Below, one piece after another: positions 29,301-39,426 of a DNA stretch of 64,000 nt (the stretch's first letter is position 1; the number at the start of each line of letters is the position of its first letter). Source of the DNA: Paramacrobiotus metropolitanus. Taxonomy: Eukaryota; Tardigrada; Eutardigrada; Parachela; Macrobiotidae. Under the pieces are notes generated by a model. The model did no database searches and was not told the origin of the DNA. It saw nothing but the letters and a program-made list of their open reading frames with translations. Location of the stretch: the NCBI RefSeq assembly GCF_019649055.1, contig NW_026570354.1, forward strand, positions 62,001-126,000, in the 5' to 3' direction. The translations under genes were made by a program, and so were the position numbers.

Positions 29301-30870
29301 AGATGACCAAAAACAGATCAAGCAGCATTGGCCTATCGTGGGCCGAAAATAAACAATTGCCTTGTTTAAATCGGTCAGTCGAGAATCCGGCAAAACTGAA
29401 CTTATTAGTATATATCATGTCCGATAATTGATTTTTCCTGTCTGTCTCGAGCTCTGGCAATCTAGATGACCAAAAACAGATCAAGCAGCATTGGCCTATC
29501 GTGGGCCGAAAATAAACAATTGCCCTGTTTAAATCGGTAAGTCGAGAATCCCGCAAAACTGAACTTATTAGTATATATCATGTCCGATAATTGATTTTTC
29601 CTGTCTGTCTCGAGCTCTGGCAATCTAGATGACCAAAAACAGATCAAGCAGCATTGGCCTATCGTGGGCCGAAAATAAACAAATGCCTCGTTTAAATCGG
29701 TCAGTCGAGAATCCGGCAAAACTGAACCCATTAGTATATATCATGTCCGATAATTGATTTTTTCTGTCTGTCTCGAACACTGGCAATCTAGATGACCAAA
29801 AACAGATCGGGCAGCATTGGCCTATCGTGAGCTGAAAATAAACAATTGCCTTGTTTAAATCGGTCAGTCGAGAATCCGGCAAAACTGAACTTATTAGTAT
29901 ATATCATGTCCGATAATTGATTTTTTCTGTCTGTCTCGAACTCTGGCAATCTAGATGACCAGAAACAGATCAAGCAGCATTGGCCTATCGTGGGCTTAAA
30001 ATAAACAATTGCCTTGTTTAAATCAGTCAGTCGGGAATCCGGCAAAACTGAACCGATTAGTATATATCATGTCCGATAATTGATTTTTTCCTGTCTGTCT
30101 CGAACACTGGCAATCTAGATGACCAAAAACAGATCAGGCAGCATTCGCCTATCGCGGGCTTAAAATAAACAATTGTCTTGTTTAAATCGGTCAGTCGGGA
30201 ATCCGGCAAAACTGAACCGATTAGTATATATCATCTCCGGTAATTGATTTTTTCTGTCTGTCTCGAAGTCTGGCAATCTAGATGACCAAAAACAGATCAG
30301 GCAGCATTGGCCTATCGTGGGCCGAAAATAAACAATTGCCCTGTTTAAATCGGTAAGTCGAGAATCCCGCAAAACTGAACTTATTAGTATATATCATGTC
30401 CGATAATTGATTTTTCCTGTCTGTCTCGAACACTGGCAATCTAGATGACCAAAAACAGATCAGGCAGCATTGGCCTATCGTGGGCCGAAAATAAACAATT
30501 GCCTCGTTTAAATCGGTCAGTCGAGAATCCGGCAAAACTGAACCGATTAGTATATATCATGTCCGATAATTGATTTTTTCCTGTCTGTCTCGAACTCTGG
30601 CAATCTAGATGACCAAAAACAGATCAGGCAGCATTGGCCTATCGTGAGCTGAAAATAAACAATTGCCTTGTTTAAATCGGTCAGTCGAGAATCCGGCAAA
30701 ACTGAACTTATTAGTATATATCATGTCCGATAATTGATTTTTTCTGTCTGTCTCGAACTCTGGCAATCTAGATGACCAAAAACAGATCAAGCAGCATTGG
30801 CCTATCGTGAGCTGAAAATAAACAATTGCCTTGTTTAAATCGGTCAGTCGAGAATCCGCCAAAACTGAAC
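2391..30870 (+). repeat. Main satellite array, ~163-bp monomer
   Basis: About 175 head-to-tail copies of a ~163-bp AT-rich monomer. Landmarks are TTAGTATATATCATGTCCG, GATTGATTTTTTC, TCTGGCAATCTAGATGACC, CAGCATTGGCCTATCG, AAACAATTGCC and TTTAAATCGGTCAGTCG. Copies differ at a limited set of positions, such as CGTGGGCCG/CGCGGGCTT/CGTAGGCTG, GTCTGTCTC/GTCTGTATC and ATGTCCGATAA/ATCTCCGGTAA, and these variants recur in mosaic combinations. Short-deletion monomers occur near 3412, 13838 and 17582. Rightmost copies (after ~27 kb) favour a TTTTTCCTGTCTG form. Minus-strand open frames of 70-85 codons appear in nearly every monomer, but 163 is not a multiple of three, so the frame changes at each copy and the array is not coding. 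The monomer length is close to nucleosome repeat length. Confidence 0.97.
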
Positions 30871-30873
30871 TAC

Positions 30874-30909
30874 AGTATATACCACCGGCCCGAGTATATA
30901 CCACCGGCC
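30874..30909 (+). repeat. Two-copy 17-bp direct repeat at the satellite edge
   Basis: AGTATATACCACCGGCC occurs at 30874-30890 and again at 30893-30909, separated by CG, starting four bases after the last satellite sequence. Related GTATGTGGTRTGC and GTATGTTGTGACCGGC strings follow to ~31020. It marks the junction between array and unique DNA. Confidence 0.8.
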
Positions 30910-32060
30910 AACACATCTGGTTTTGATAGTAGGGTAACGGTGCATGTGTGCGTTTCCTAGTATGTTGTGACCGGCATTAGTATGTGGTGGCGGCCGTTTC
31001 CTAGTATGTGGTATGCATTAGATGGCGGTGGGTAGTAAGTTACAGAACTTTTCTGTAACTTACTGGCGATGGCCAGTAAGTTACAGAAAAGTCAATATTT
31101 CTCACCGGCTTTGCAATTATTATTATTGAGTAATTTCACCGTTTGTTGTATTGTATCGCCACTAGAGATTTTAAGTGAAAGTCAGAACTAACTTTCGGAA
31201 TATACGTAGGTAATTTTAACCGGCATTCCGTGAAAATGCTAGACACTGCAAATAATTTCAATGGCGCGCTGTTCCGGTCTAGAAGGTCCTTCAGCTGTTG
31301 GATTATGATCTGGAAGCATTGAATGTGTATGAACTCGAATGGTTTTCATCTCTTAGCAGTTTATCAAAAGTTTAAAAATGCTAATTGCCTAATCCAAATT
31401 ACTTGTATTTTAAAAGAAGCTACGTAAATCTGCTTTTTCTCTAACACTCAGCGCTTGCATCTGGCGAAATGAAGGATTGCCAAGAAACTGATGGCCTGAG
31501 AGCCTCCATAATGTTTGAAAATTATGATTTAAATGTATCTGACATCTTGGTGCCCATATAAATCAAGAATAATTTCACACAGCTTTAGTCAATATTTTAG
31601 GACGGCCAAAAAGGGTGGAATGCATCTGCCGATTGAACAAAAAATAAGATCAGAGACGACTTTTTTGCTTTTTGACCGTTGTAACCGCTTTCTTTGCTTT
31701 AAATAATAGTTGTCATGTGAAGTCACAATTAACGTTTCTTTATTTTTTAGTTTTTTTTAACGTTTTAATTTCTTCCTTGGGTTTCTTAGTTTTGTCAAGC
31801 CGTTTTATGCCTTAAGCTTCGTACATTTTTCAAAGTTATTTGTAGTCCGGCGAATAGCGGAAACTCGTAGACGCGTTTTAAAATTATTCAACACAAACCT
31901 TAGTATAAATTAAACATAAATTTAAAGGCATATCATTGTGCAGTAGCATGTCCAAGTGCCGAACTTATCAGCCGTCAGATTTAGAATAAATGTAGTTAAC
32001 AGTGTAAGGCAAATGGTTCCTTATAATCTGACTGCAATGATTTCGCATAAATTCTTGCAC
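30910..32060. other. Intergenic DNA between satellite and F-box gene
   Basis: AT-rich unique DNA with no open frame that I can support. It holds the hairpin at 31034-31088 and the 3' flank of the minus-strand F-box gene. I see no clear polyadenylation signal for that gene. Confidence 0.6.
31034..31088. repeat. Perfect 14-bp-arm hairpin plus a third arm copy
   Basis: AGTAAGTTACAGAA at 31034-31047 is followed after 3 nt by its exact reverse complement at 31051-31064. A third, direct copy lies at 31075-31088. It is only 160 bp from the satellite edge. It could be the remnant of a small inverted-repeat element; function unknown. Confidence 0.8.
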
Positions 32061-35000
32061 TTATTCTCCGGGCGCATCCGAATGAGGGCACCATGCTAAA
32101 TAGTCTCTGGCAAAGAGGGCTTGAGATATTTTCCCCAATGGCAAAGAATCAAAGTTTCTCACATCCAGGTTGGCCCAGAATTGTTTGGGTTGATACGTAA
32201 AGCTGTAACTGCAACCACGAAACGTAAATACAGCGGAAAACAAACGTATACGTAGCAATAAAAGATAAGAAGGTGAAAACAAAAATTTAAGTGCTTCGAA
32301 TCTGCCCGGACGACACGCTGGGTCAGTCTTTAATGTCTAGATATCGTTCAATAGAGCCGTGTTTGTAAAACTGTAGATGGGCCCGAAGATGCAGGTTTGT
32401 ACCGTAGAAATCAGTAACTGACAGTTTCAGGAAAAATCTAAAGGTTATTCTATTAATACTATATTGCAGAAATGCTGCATGACGCTAATATCGTCTCGAC
32501 TGACTGCATAAGAAGGTGCAGGGAATTAGGACAATTAATTTTTTCATCACAAACCGTTTATTTAAACTCAAAAACTGTAGAGGTTTCAGTTTTTTTTCTG
32601 TTTCCCATGAAAGCTATGGTTTGTTATTACTTACAATCTGATCAGGTATTTAAATGCATGCCACTCGTTCACGAGAGGTTCATCGCGCAGAAGCCATTGT
32701 GCGTGCAAAGCCTTAAACTGCTCCTTGACCACTGCGTCCACGACAGGACAGTGTTGCTCCAGAGCTATTTTGAAGATCCGTACAATTTCCGTATCAGAAG
32801 TGGAACCATCCCAACTCAAATGCGGTATGGTTACAACCAAGGGTATGTCGTCGCGATAACCCGGCATCTTGACCAGGCCAATATTGAAGATCTGGTTGCT
32901 GATTGTCACACTGAAACGGGACAAAACCAGACGACCTGTCTGATGACACGTTCGTGCAAATGGGAACCGCGTTTCTAAGGCCCCATCCCGATCCCATTGG
33001 GCTGGCGCGTGCGGGAATGTAGCTGGTCGGAAATAGTTCTGCAGTGATAGTACAGTCAGCAGTTTCCGCTTTAGGGCCAAGACGTAGGAAACCACATAAT
33101 CCATGGCTGGAAGTTCATTATAGTCGACTAAATTCACAAGCGCGAGACCGGTTGTCTTCCGCATGACGAATTTGTCCAACAGGAAGCCAATGCGATAGCC
33201 TTCTGTTTCCCGGAAGTAGAAATTGTTCCTGGTTACAACGCCTAAGTTGATAATCGTTAGCGTTGAGAGGCAACGCGGGTCAGTAAGCAGCAGGTTCCAA
33301 GTCTTGCATGCGCTGCAATAGCGTTAAATACATGTTAATCATTAAATTCGTATTTCCCACAAGCACTACGAGTAGTAAAAACCTGCCGTAGATTGCTATT
33401 CAAGAACTTCGACGCGTCGTATTATATATATGTACACGGACTCTTTGCGTTAAACGAGAACCAAAATTATAAAGATTTATGGTTTTACATTTCAGTAGTA
33501 ATTTCTGGAAGCGTCGTACACAGTTTCTAAATACATAGATCAAAAACGCCTTTTAAAAAAGTATATACCAAGAAGTTAAGAACGATTTCGAGGTTTTTCG
33601 AAGTTCATAAAAAAATTAAAAGACTTCTAGACTCTTAAAAAATCCTTACATTTTTATAATGGTCTAGGTAAAATCCATGGCTACAGTGCCAAAAATTGCA
33701 CATTGCCCAGATATGATTAGATCGTAATTCGGATCCGGAAATTACCATCGCCCTTACCGTCTGCATCTGGCAAGCGAATGAACGTCGATGTAAGCGAATA
33801 CTTGAGACAAAATTTCCATAGGCAGGACGGCGATGTGAGCTTGGTCCAACTCTACAAAAAGAGTTGAAAAACCTATATATACGAGTATACATGATAATAT
33901 TATACTGCGATATACCGTACTGAAATAAAGGTGCACTTTCGTGCGGAGCGCGAACCTAACAAACGGCTTGACTGCACAAACCGCCAGAAATTCAGTACAA
34001 AAATTTTATGCAGTTTTTTCTAAAACCGGTAAACTTTTTTAAACAATAGCCCTCCGCTACTGCTTTGAAGTAGCCATGTTATACTGCATTGAAAAGCTCA
34101 GAGATTTAAAAAAACGTGTTTCTCCACGAGAATTTATTTTCTTTTTCTCCAGTCTTCCCGCTTGTGTGAATGCAGAATTCGTTGTTCCCATAAAACAACA
34201 TTTCATGCCAAATGATGCCATTTCATGCCATTTCATGCCCACCGTAGACACTGAAACTTCTAAATATGCTAACGACGAGAGAATATTTTCGAAGTTTTTT
34301 CACTTTTCTACGGTCCGTATGCTGAATAGCTTTCGATTGTCGGCAACGGTGTTTTCTGATTCTGAATGGAACAGCTGGGTTGGAGTATACCTTCTTTTGT
34401 TGTGGCTACAAAGATCTATAGATCTAGATAACTTCATAACAAACTTCTCGTATCAAAAAGTACAAACTGCCGGATTGCAGCCGGAAGCATTAATCCAAAT
34501 CTATCTTAAATACCTTTTGAACAAAAAATAAATCTCGTGCGAAGCCGATGCTTTATTTTGCTCCGGTCATCGATAGAAATTTCATAAAATAAATTGCTTT
34601 TATTACATGAGCGTGTCTAGAAGTATCAATTTTTTTAACCTGATGATTTTTATTGTTAAGGAGCATAAAAATAACTTGCTCAATGCAACTGTCAAAAAAG
34701 GCGGACTTTTAAGCATCAACTCTTCGGAATTGCAGAAACAAATTACGAATCCGGTGATCAGGATTTCCTATCCAAATACCAAACTTACCAAGAGCAATCT
34801 GACCGCTGAAGCCACCACCTTCGGCACTTCGACTAGCTGGATGTGCTTTCGGGATGAGCAAACAGCCGTACAAATACTCCGCCGCAGCCGCCAGTTTTTC
34901 TCCGGCGGAGATGTACCAGAAATTGGTTCTATCGAGCCCGCTCGCTGGCAGAATATGTAGAATTACAAAAGTGATTGATTCTGCGCCGATCCTGACAAAT

Positions 35001-35777
35001 AGTCGATCGGTTATTGAGAGACATGCTCTTTTCTGGCGAGGCCGCGGTCGACCTCCCCGAAACGCTATATCCAAAAATGCGCAGACACGACGCTCATCCG
35101 CTATGGAAAAGGCATCAGCGCCATTCAACGGCATTACATGTTTAATAAAATGAACTGCTCCAGGTTGGCCGACCAAGGAATTCTTAGATGAAACCGGCAA
35201 TTGCATTACTACAATGTACGACAAAAAGAGGTTGAACCGATCAGTCGGTCCGCGGTTCAAAATAACCTCGCAACGACACGCCACCACTAAAACTTGGACG
35301 CTTGCGAGGTTATTTTGAACCGCGGACCGACTGATCGGTTCAACCTCTTTTTGTCGTACATTGTACCTGCCAGCGATGCACAATGTTGACCGTTGCTTGA
35401 CTCGATGAATTCTTCGGGGCTTTAACGCAACATAGACATAAGGTGCTGTCCGCACACCTGTTAAGAATCTTCCCTGGTCGAAATATATATGCACCCTTCC
35501 ATGGTCCATCGTTGGTCCGTAAAGCTACGTACACTTCCGTATTAGCTTTGTGAAACAGCGAGATCGCGTTGTGCTGCCAGACATGTCGCTTATGTAGCCA
35601 ACGCGCCGATACGGTGACTGAATCAAAGTCAATAAACACGGTGTCGTTCTCCATGTCCTGTAGATAACCCAGAGCAAAAACGCCTTGTTCCAGTTGAACA
35701 AGGACCGTGTTCGCCATGTTGATTTGGCGACTGCCGCGGGGTCCTCCCGTGAAAAAGTCTGAAGTGTCGTCAGCCAT
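32061..35777 (-). CDS. F-box protein with a conserved-looking N-terminal region, five exons
   Basis: Spliced gene of predicted 585 aa. Proposed exons on the minus strand are 35777-35360, 35208-34789, 33851-33758, 33312-32635 and 32208-32061; all phases agree. The ATG at 35777 has an A at -3 and G at +4. Residues ~21-75 (beginning MANTVLVQLEQGVFALGYL, then VFIDFDS and SARW) look like a small beta-barrel of Tudor/SH3 type, but this is tentative. The F-box spans ~287-325: LPMEILSQVFAYID, SLARCRRACKTWNLLLTDP. It is split by a 445-bp intron (GTAAGG to TTGCAG) that restores the motif exactly. F-box proteins bind Skp1 and present substrates to SCF ubiquitin ligases. The remaining ~260 residues are not recognised as LRR or WD repeats. 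The first intron is the inverted-repeat element at 35210-35365; an alternative in-frame splice uses the donor at 35366 and a TCTAAG acceptor ending near 35190. If the element is not spliced the gene is frameshifted. Confidence 0.82.
33852..34788 (-). other. 937-bp third intron of the F-box gene
   Basis: Bounded by GTAAGT (34788) and CTTTTTGTAG (33852), phase 1 on both sides. It contains a 151-codon plus-strand open frame (34076-34531) with no recognisable domain, and a short tandem ATTTCATGCC run near 34200-34240. A TATATATA string lies just upstream of the F-box exon, so an internal promoter cannot be excluded. The plus-strand frame is probably chance. Confidence 0.6.
35210..35365. mobile_element. 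Inverted-repeat MITE forming an intron (introner-like)
   Basis: Two perfect 64-bp arms (35210-35273 and 35302-35365) face each other across a 28-bp spacer. The outermost bases of the arms are TA, and removing the element plus one TA rejoins the two F-box gene reading frames exactly. The inferred event is therefore a 152-bp element inserted at a TA with a 2-bp target duplication, as in Tc1/mariner-type MITEs. On the gene strand a GTACGA donor (35359) lies inside the arm. The TAG acceptor (35211-35209) is made from the duplicated TA plus the next genomic G. Splicing these removes 151 nt and keeps frame with one extra codon. Perfect arm identity points to a very recent insertion. Confidence 0.8.
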
Positions 35778-36407
35778 TTTTGTTGATGCAGGCAAAATTT
35801 CCACAACTCTGAAAGCAATAAAATATTTTCCAGAACCATTAATATCGCATCTCTAGTATGCCACGTGCCAAGCAGAAATTATTCGCACTTATTACATTTA
35901 CATTTCTGGTCTTGCGGCGATATCGCTTGAAAAGAGAACGGTGCATACGAAAGAGACTACCTCATCGAGGGGCGTGCATTTGCGTGGATCTACTGCCCCC
36001 TACTCGAGTACTATTTATAGAAACTGACCGGCCAACCGGCAACGCAAACGAGCTACACAACTGCCATTACCCGTCATAACACATGTGGGAAATACATCGT
36101 GCTGCATTCCACTTCCTACAGTTACTGTACAGTGTACAGTATCGATTTCAATAATCCCACTTTTCTCCTGCATTGCGCATGCCGACAGACATGAGTCTGC
36201 CACTGGGTTCTTACATCTGCATCCGATGCATTGACAATACTGCAGTTCGCCACTGTACTGTGCGCCGCGTCTACTGTCATAAGTTTAAATTCTATTACGG
36301 TATGTTTTCTATAAAGGCGTCTGCAGTATGTATTGCACAGATAATCCTATATTTCCTTTGATTTCGAAGGTTTACTGATTGTGACTTGATATTATTCGGA
36401 AGCCGCG
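35778..36407. other. 5' flank of the F-box gene and upstream DNA of the next ORF
   Basis: Divergent intergenic region. A 73-codon plus-strand frame (35858-36079) has no domain and is probably chance. A self-complementary TACTGTACAGTGTACAGTA string lies at ~36124-36142. No TATA box or other core promoter that I would defend. Confidence 0.5.
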
Positions 36408-37235
36408 ATGAATGATCGGGGTTCGCAGCCAGCTGCAACACGGAGAAGGGGCCATTCTCCACAGATTGTCCGTTGGCGAGAGCGGACGCCGGACAGCGAG
36501 CCAACGCGACGTCTTAGTCCCTCGGCTTCCACAGAAAGCCGTCCTACAACCAGTGTGCCCGTGCATACTGGATCCACGTCCTTCAATCAGCTCCTCCAAG
36601 GCCGACAGCCGACAACTGATTCTGGAGGCCCCGGTTTTCCAGAGAATAACGCAATTTTCCAAACAGACAGTCAGTGCGACGACATGCGTGGTGTGGAGCA
36701 AATGCTGGCAGATGATACAGATAATTGCGCTAGCAGTCCCGGTTCTGCGGAAGGAAGACGCACCGATACAAATAACACCCAGATGATCAGCGCGAGTCCT
36801 AATGAGAAGTACCGGGACAGCCAGTTATGTCGACAGACCCTAGTGGTAATTCCGCAACGGAAGGAGAACAATGCGAAGCGTAACAAGTCCGAAGGAAATC
36901 TTCAGTTCCGCCCGTGGCGATTGCCGCATCCGGAAATGCGTATGCGGTTATGCCGGCCAGTGACTCCCTGGAAAAAGTGGTGTCCACAGCAAAAGGTCGA
37001 TGCCATCCGCTGGTTGAAGGCCTACCCGGAGCACTGTGCGGAAGAAACGCAAAAAGAATGGGTAATGCCGGATCAACGGTTTTGGCCGGTGTTTGTGGAT
37101 GGCGTTTGGCGGTTACCTGCTCAACAAGCAAGGAAGCGCAAAGCCGCATCTAAAGCCCAAGCAAATATACACGGAGTGGCATCATCTTGGACGGACGCTA
37201 TTGCATCTGGGAACAAGCCGAATACTGAAAAATAG
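36408..37235 (+). CDS. Hypothetical disordered basic protein, 275 aa
   Basis: Open frame from ATG (36408) to TAG. The first ~150 residues are low in hydrophobics and rich in Ser, Thr, Pro, Arg and Asn, so probably disordered. The C-terminal third is denser, with many Trp and Pro (FRPWRLPHPEM, VTPWKKWCPQQKVDAIRWL, DQRFWPVFVDGVWRLP), followed by a lysine/arginine tail (ARKRKAASK) that could be a nuclear signal. I do not recognise the family. A good donor (GTAATG at 37062, phase 0) could instead join this exon to the zinc-finger exon at 37382, making a ~284-aa nuclear protein and skipping the last 58 codons. Which form is real is open. Confidence 0.5.
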   Translation: MNDRGSQPAATRRRGHSPQIVRWRERTPDSEPTRRLSPSASTESRPTTSVPVHTGSTSFNQLLQGRQPTTDSGGPGFPENNAIFQTDSQCDDMRGVEQMLADDTDNCASSPGSAEGRRTDTNNTQMISASPNEKYRDSQLCRQTLVVIPQRKENNAKRNKSEGNLQFRPWRLPHPEMRMRLCRPVTPWKKWCPQQKVDAIRWLKAYPEHCAEETQKEWVMPDQRFWPVFVDGVWRLPAQQARKRKAASKAQANIHGVASSWTDAIASGNKPNTEK

Positions 37236-37381
37236 AGGTACTTGAAGAATGGTACTTTTAAAAAAACACTTTAAAAAAAGTATCATCGTGAACGCGTTAT
37301 ACTGGCAGTCTGGCACGCTGTAATACCGTAATAGTGTGATTTTTGCATCAGCAGAATAACTACTTTTCTCTCACTTGTCAG

Positions 37382-37582
37382 GGTAATGAATCTGCGGGCC
37401 CGGTGCACGAGCCAGGTGCCACTTTACCGGAAACCAGTCCGTATGCAATTAAACCCCGGCTCAGTCACAGCAAGTGGATTCGTGTTTGTAACATTTGTGG
37501 GCAGGATTTGTACAGCATCCAACAGTTGTACCGGCATTTGAAAACAGCACATGCTATTCGATTATGGTCACTGCGCAAGTAG
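37382..37582 (+). CDS. C2H2 zinc-finger terminal exon (partial gene)
   Basis: A 66-residue open exon begins right after a strong acceptor (TTCTCTCACTTGTCAG, AG at 37380-37381) and ends at TAG. It carries one classical C2H2 finger: CNIC, then 12 residues, then H, four residues, H (CNICGQDLYSIQQLYRHLK and TAH), about 15 residues before the end. The upstream part (EPGATLPETSPYAIKPRLSHSKW) is linker-like. The most likely partner is the ORF starting at 36408, because both are phase 0 at the GTAATG donor. A single finger can bind DNA, RNA or protein, so no target can be inferred. Confidence 0.55.
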   Translation, partial: GNESAGPVHEPGATLPETSPYAIKPRLSHSKWIRVCNICGQDLYSIQQLYRHLKTAHAIRLWSLRK

Positions 37583-38604
37583 ATGATGAGATGACAGGTC
37601 ACTGCGCTCCTGTTCCTGCGAACACGATGGCCAATAAGTTGACGAGCATTCACGTAATCCCGCTGATGGGTGCACTTCACGTTCATCGAAAAATTGGTAA
37701 ACACTAAATAGTCGAATGTTTTTGTACAAAGTACAACACTGTTTTGCCGCCGGAAAATGCCGCAACTATTGGAACACCACCGGCTAAAAATGCAGTGCCT
37801 GCATAAGAACATGCTGACGTTGTATAACTGCAATAGGTATACAAAATTCAAACACAGTAACTTTTTTAAGGTCTAACCATTACATTTAAGCTTACGGCTC
37901 TAAATTCAGTTGTGCATAAACAGTATTTAAAAGAACAACATTAAATATATATATATAAGTGCTAAAACGTGTGCTGCTTTGATATTATATAGAGTCTTTC
38001 ATCAGCTTTTACACCTGACATTCTGAATTATAGACGTCGATTGTAAAGGTCATACATTTTAAAATAAATATTGCTATACACTATACGGCAATAAAGACGT
38101 GGTGTTGTACAAAGTGCTGCACAACCATACAAAAGCAGCAAAAGCCTGAAAAAAGCCTGCCATAATTCGAGAAGCGATTGTGGTGCAAATAAAAAAAAAG
38201 CAAATTCATCTGCAACCGGCAAAACGAATGAACCGTCCGCCCGACAGTTTGCCGCTAAGCCGTAAACATTGTCGGGCCGCCTGAAAAAAATACGACATAC
38301 CTACTTTGTTCACGACCTTTTCTGAGCTCGAGGACGATTATAAAGCGAATCAAATGCAATGTTCACGGACCGTAGGTCCGAGCTGTGGTAGTCAATGAAA
38401 CTTTGCTGTTTTTTTATTTGTTTGCGTTTTGGTGCACTGTAATCTAGCAGTATCGCACTACTGTAACATATATTACTGATTCGAGTACTCTAATGGTTTT
38501 GCAACGGAAGGATAGAAAAACATAATTTCTCTATCCGAAAAACACATTAGAAAAACATAGAAAAACATAGAAAAAAAAGAGCGCTTTTGTAGAGCAACGG
38601 GGCT
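37583..38604. other. Intergenic AT-rich DNA
   Basis: No supported gene. Holds a short (TA)n run near 37945-37957 and three AGAAAAACAT-type tandem units at ~38547-38575. Open frames on both strands are short and lack domain features. Confidence 0.5.
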
Positions 38605-39090
38605 CCCGCTGCAGTACTTCCGCTCCACGCCACGCCCACCGCCAGCGAACTCTTCCTGGCGCCGCTGATGCGCAACGTCACCATCGTCGGCTCTGACGAG
38701 GCGATTCCGGTGCATCACTAGCCTGACCTTTCCCACCCAGTACCTCCATGCTGGGATAAGCTCCATCTGGCGCTACAACGCGCAGTGGCTGGCGGCGCCC
38801 CGGTACCACGCTCTGGAGCCCTTCTTGGGGCTGGTAGCCACGCCTCCGCGGCGGCGCCTCCCCCAAGCATGTTCCGCCGTGGCTGCGGGACCGTATACCC
38901 GGAGAAACATTGGCGGAATACAGGGTTTTTGAAAATAACACCGACGGCGACAATTACACCAGCACGCTTGTCTTTCCGACTGCGCAGCTGCGGGCGCCGA
39001 CACTGGCGCGGGTGGAGTGCTGGGTGCAGCCGGATCACCAGCGGGAAGTCTGGCTAAGGCAGACGGCGTACTTGCACTACATATCGGCAG
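38605..39090 (+). pseudogene. Degenerate Ig-like domain gene fragment, paralogue of the 50.1-kb gene
   Basis: Matches the second half of the 50.1-kb Ig gene in order: TASELF at ~38640, then NVTIVGSDEA, then a stop (TAG) at ~38728. In another frame come ISSIWRYNAQWLAAP (38757-38801) and finally LARVECWVQPDHQREVWLRQ (39005-39064). The intact gene has ASELF, PAFIWRLNGHVTAAP and ARVECWVRPDDRQEVWRRQ at the same spacings. The Trp and second Cys of the Ig fold survive, but the first Cys is not visible (VHH where a VxC is expected). At least one stop and two frame changes separate the pieces, so this is a pseudogene or badly damaged copy. No first Ig domain is visible upstream. Confidence 0.75.
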
Positions 39091-39136
39091 CAGAACTGCT
39101 CAGATGGCTGGCTGCGAAGCCGCGGTTTCATATACA

Positions 39137-39178
39137 ACGTTTTAGTGTAGAAATTCAGCGTGGTAATGCTGCCTGTGT
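39137..39178 (+). repeat. Short dispersed match (VEIQRGNAA-coding), copy 1
   Basis: About 42 bp containing GAAATTCAGCGTGG match the minus strand at 52804-52845. Both read VEIQRGNAA and then VL in one frame. In this copy the frame is continuous with the 3' end of the Ig pseudogene ORF. It could be a shared exon remnant or a short dispersed repeat. Confidence 0.6.
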
Positions 39179-39426
39179 ATTGGGAACTGTTGAGCAGCAT
39201 GAGCTGGATGGTTTATTTTTAATCTGTGCATGGTTTGTTCTCGAAAATTATTTTCAATTTAATTATTCATAACACTGACTTTTTTAAAACTGTTTATGGG
39301 GATATACTCATTCAAAAAGAATATACCCTTTTGTGGAGAAATGAAATTGGCTGCATAGGGCACAGTGCAAATGTATAATGGCCTGCGCTAACGGCTCTTG
39401 GGCACTGACAACACTAAGTCTTGAAA

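Noticed and set aside
1-30870. CRISPR-like regularity of the repeats
   Set aside because: There are no short repeats with unique spacers; the whole 163-bp unit repeats, and the flanking genes are eukaryotic.
48-30916. More than 170 minus-strand open frames of 60-139 codons across the first 31 kb with near-identical peptides
   Set aside because: They are the satellite read in whichever frame is open. The monomer is 163 bp, so frame shifts every copy; there is no start or splice context and no coding bias.
32472-32978. 168-codon plus-strand frame
   Set aside because: It lies antisense to exon 4 of the F-box gene, whose F-box motif and splice phases are convincing.
34076-34531. 151-codon plus-strand frame
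   Set aside because: Entirely within an intron of the F-box gene, AT-rich, with a tandem ATTTCATGCC tract and no domain.
34709-35509. 266-codon minus-strand frame read as one protein
   Set aside because: Its first half runs through the inverted-repeat element; only the part downstream of ~35208 belongs to the F-box gene.
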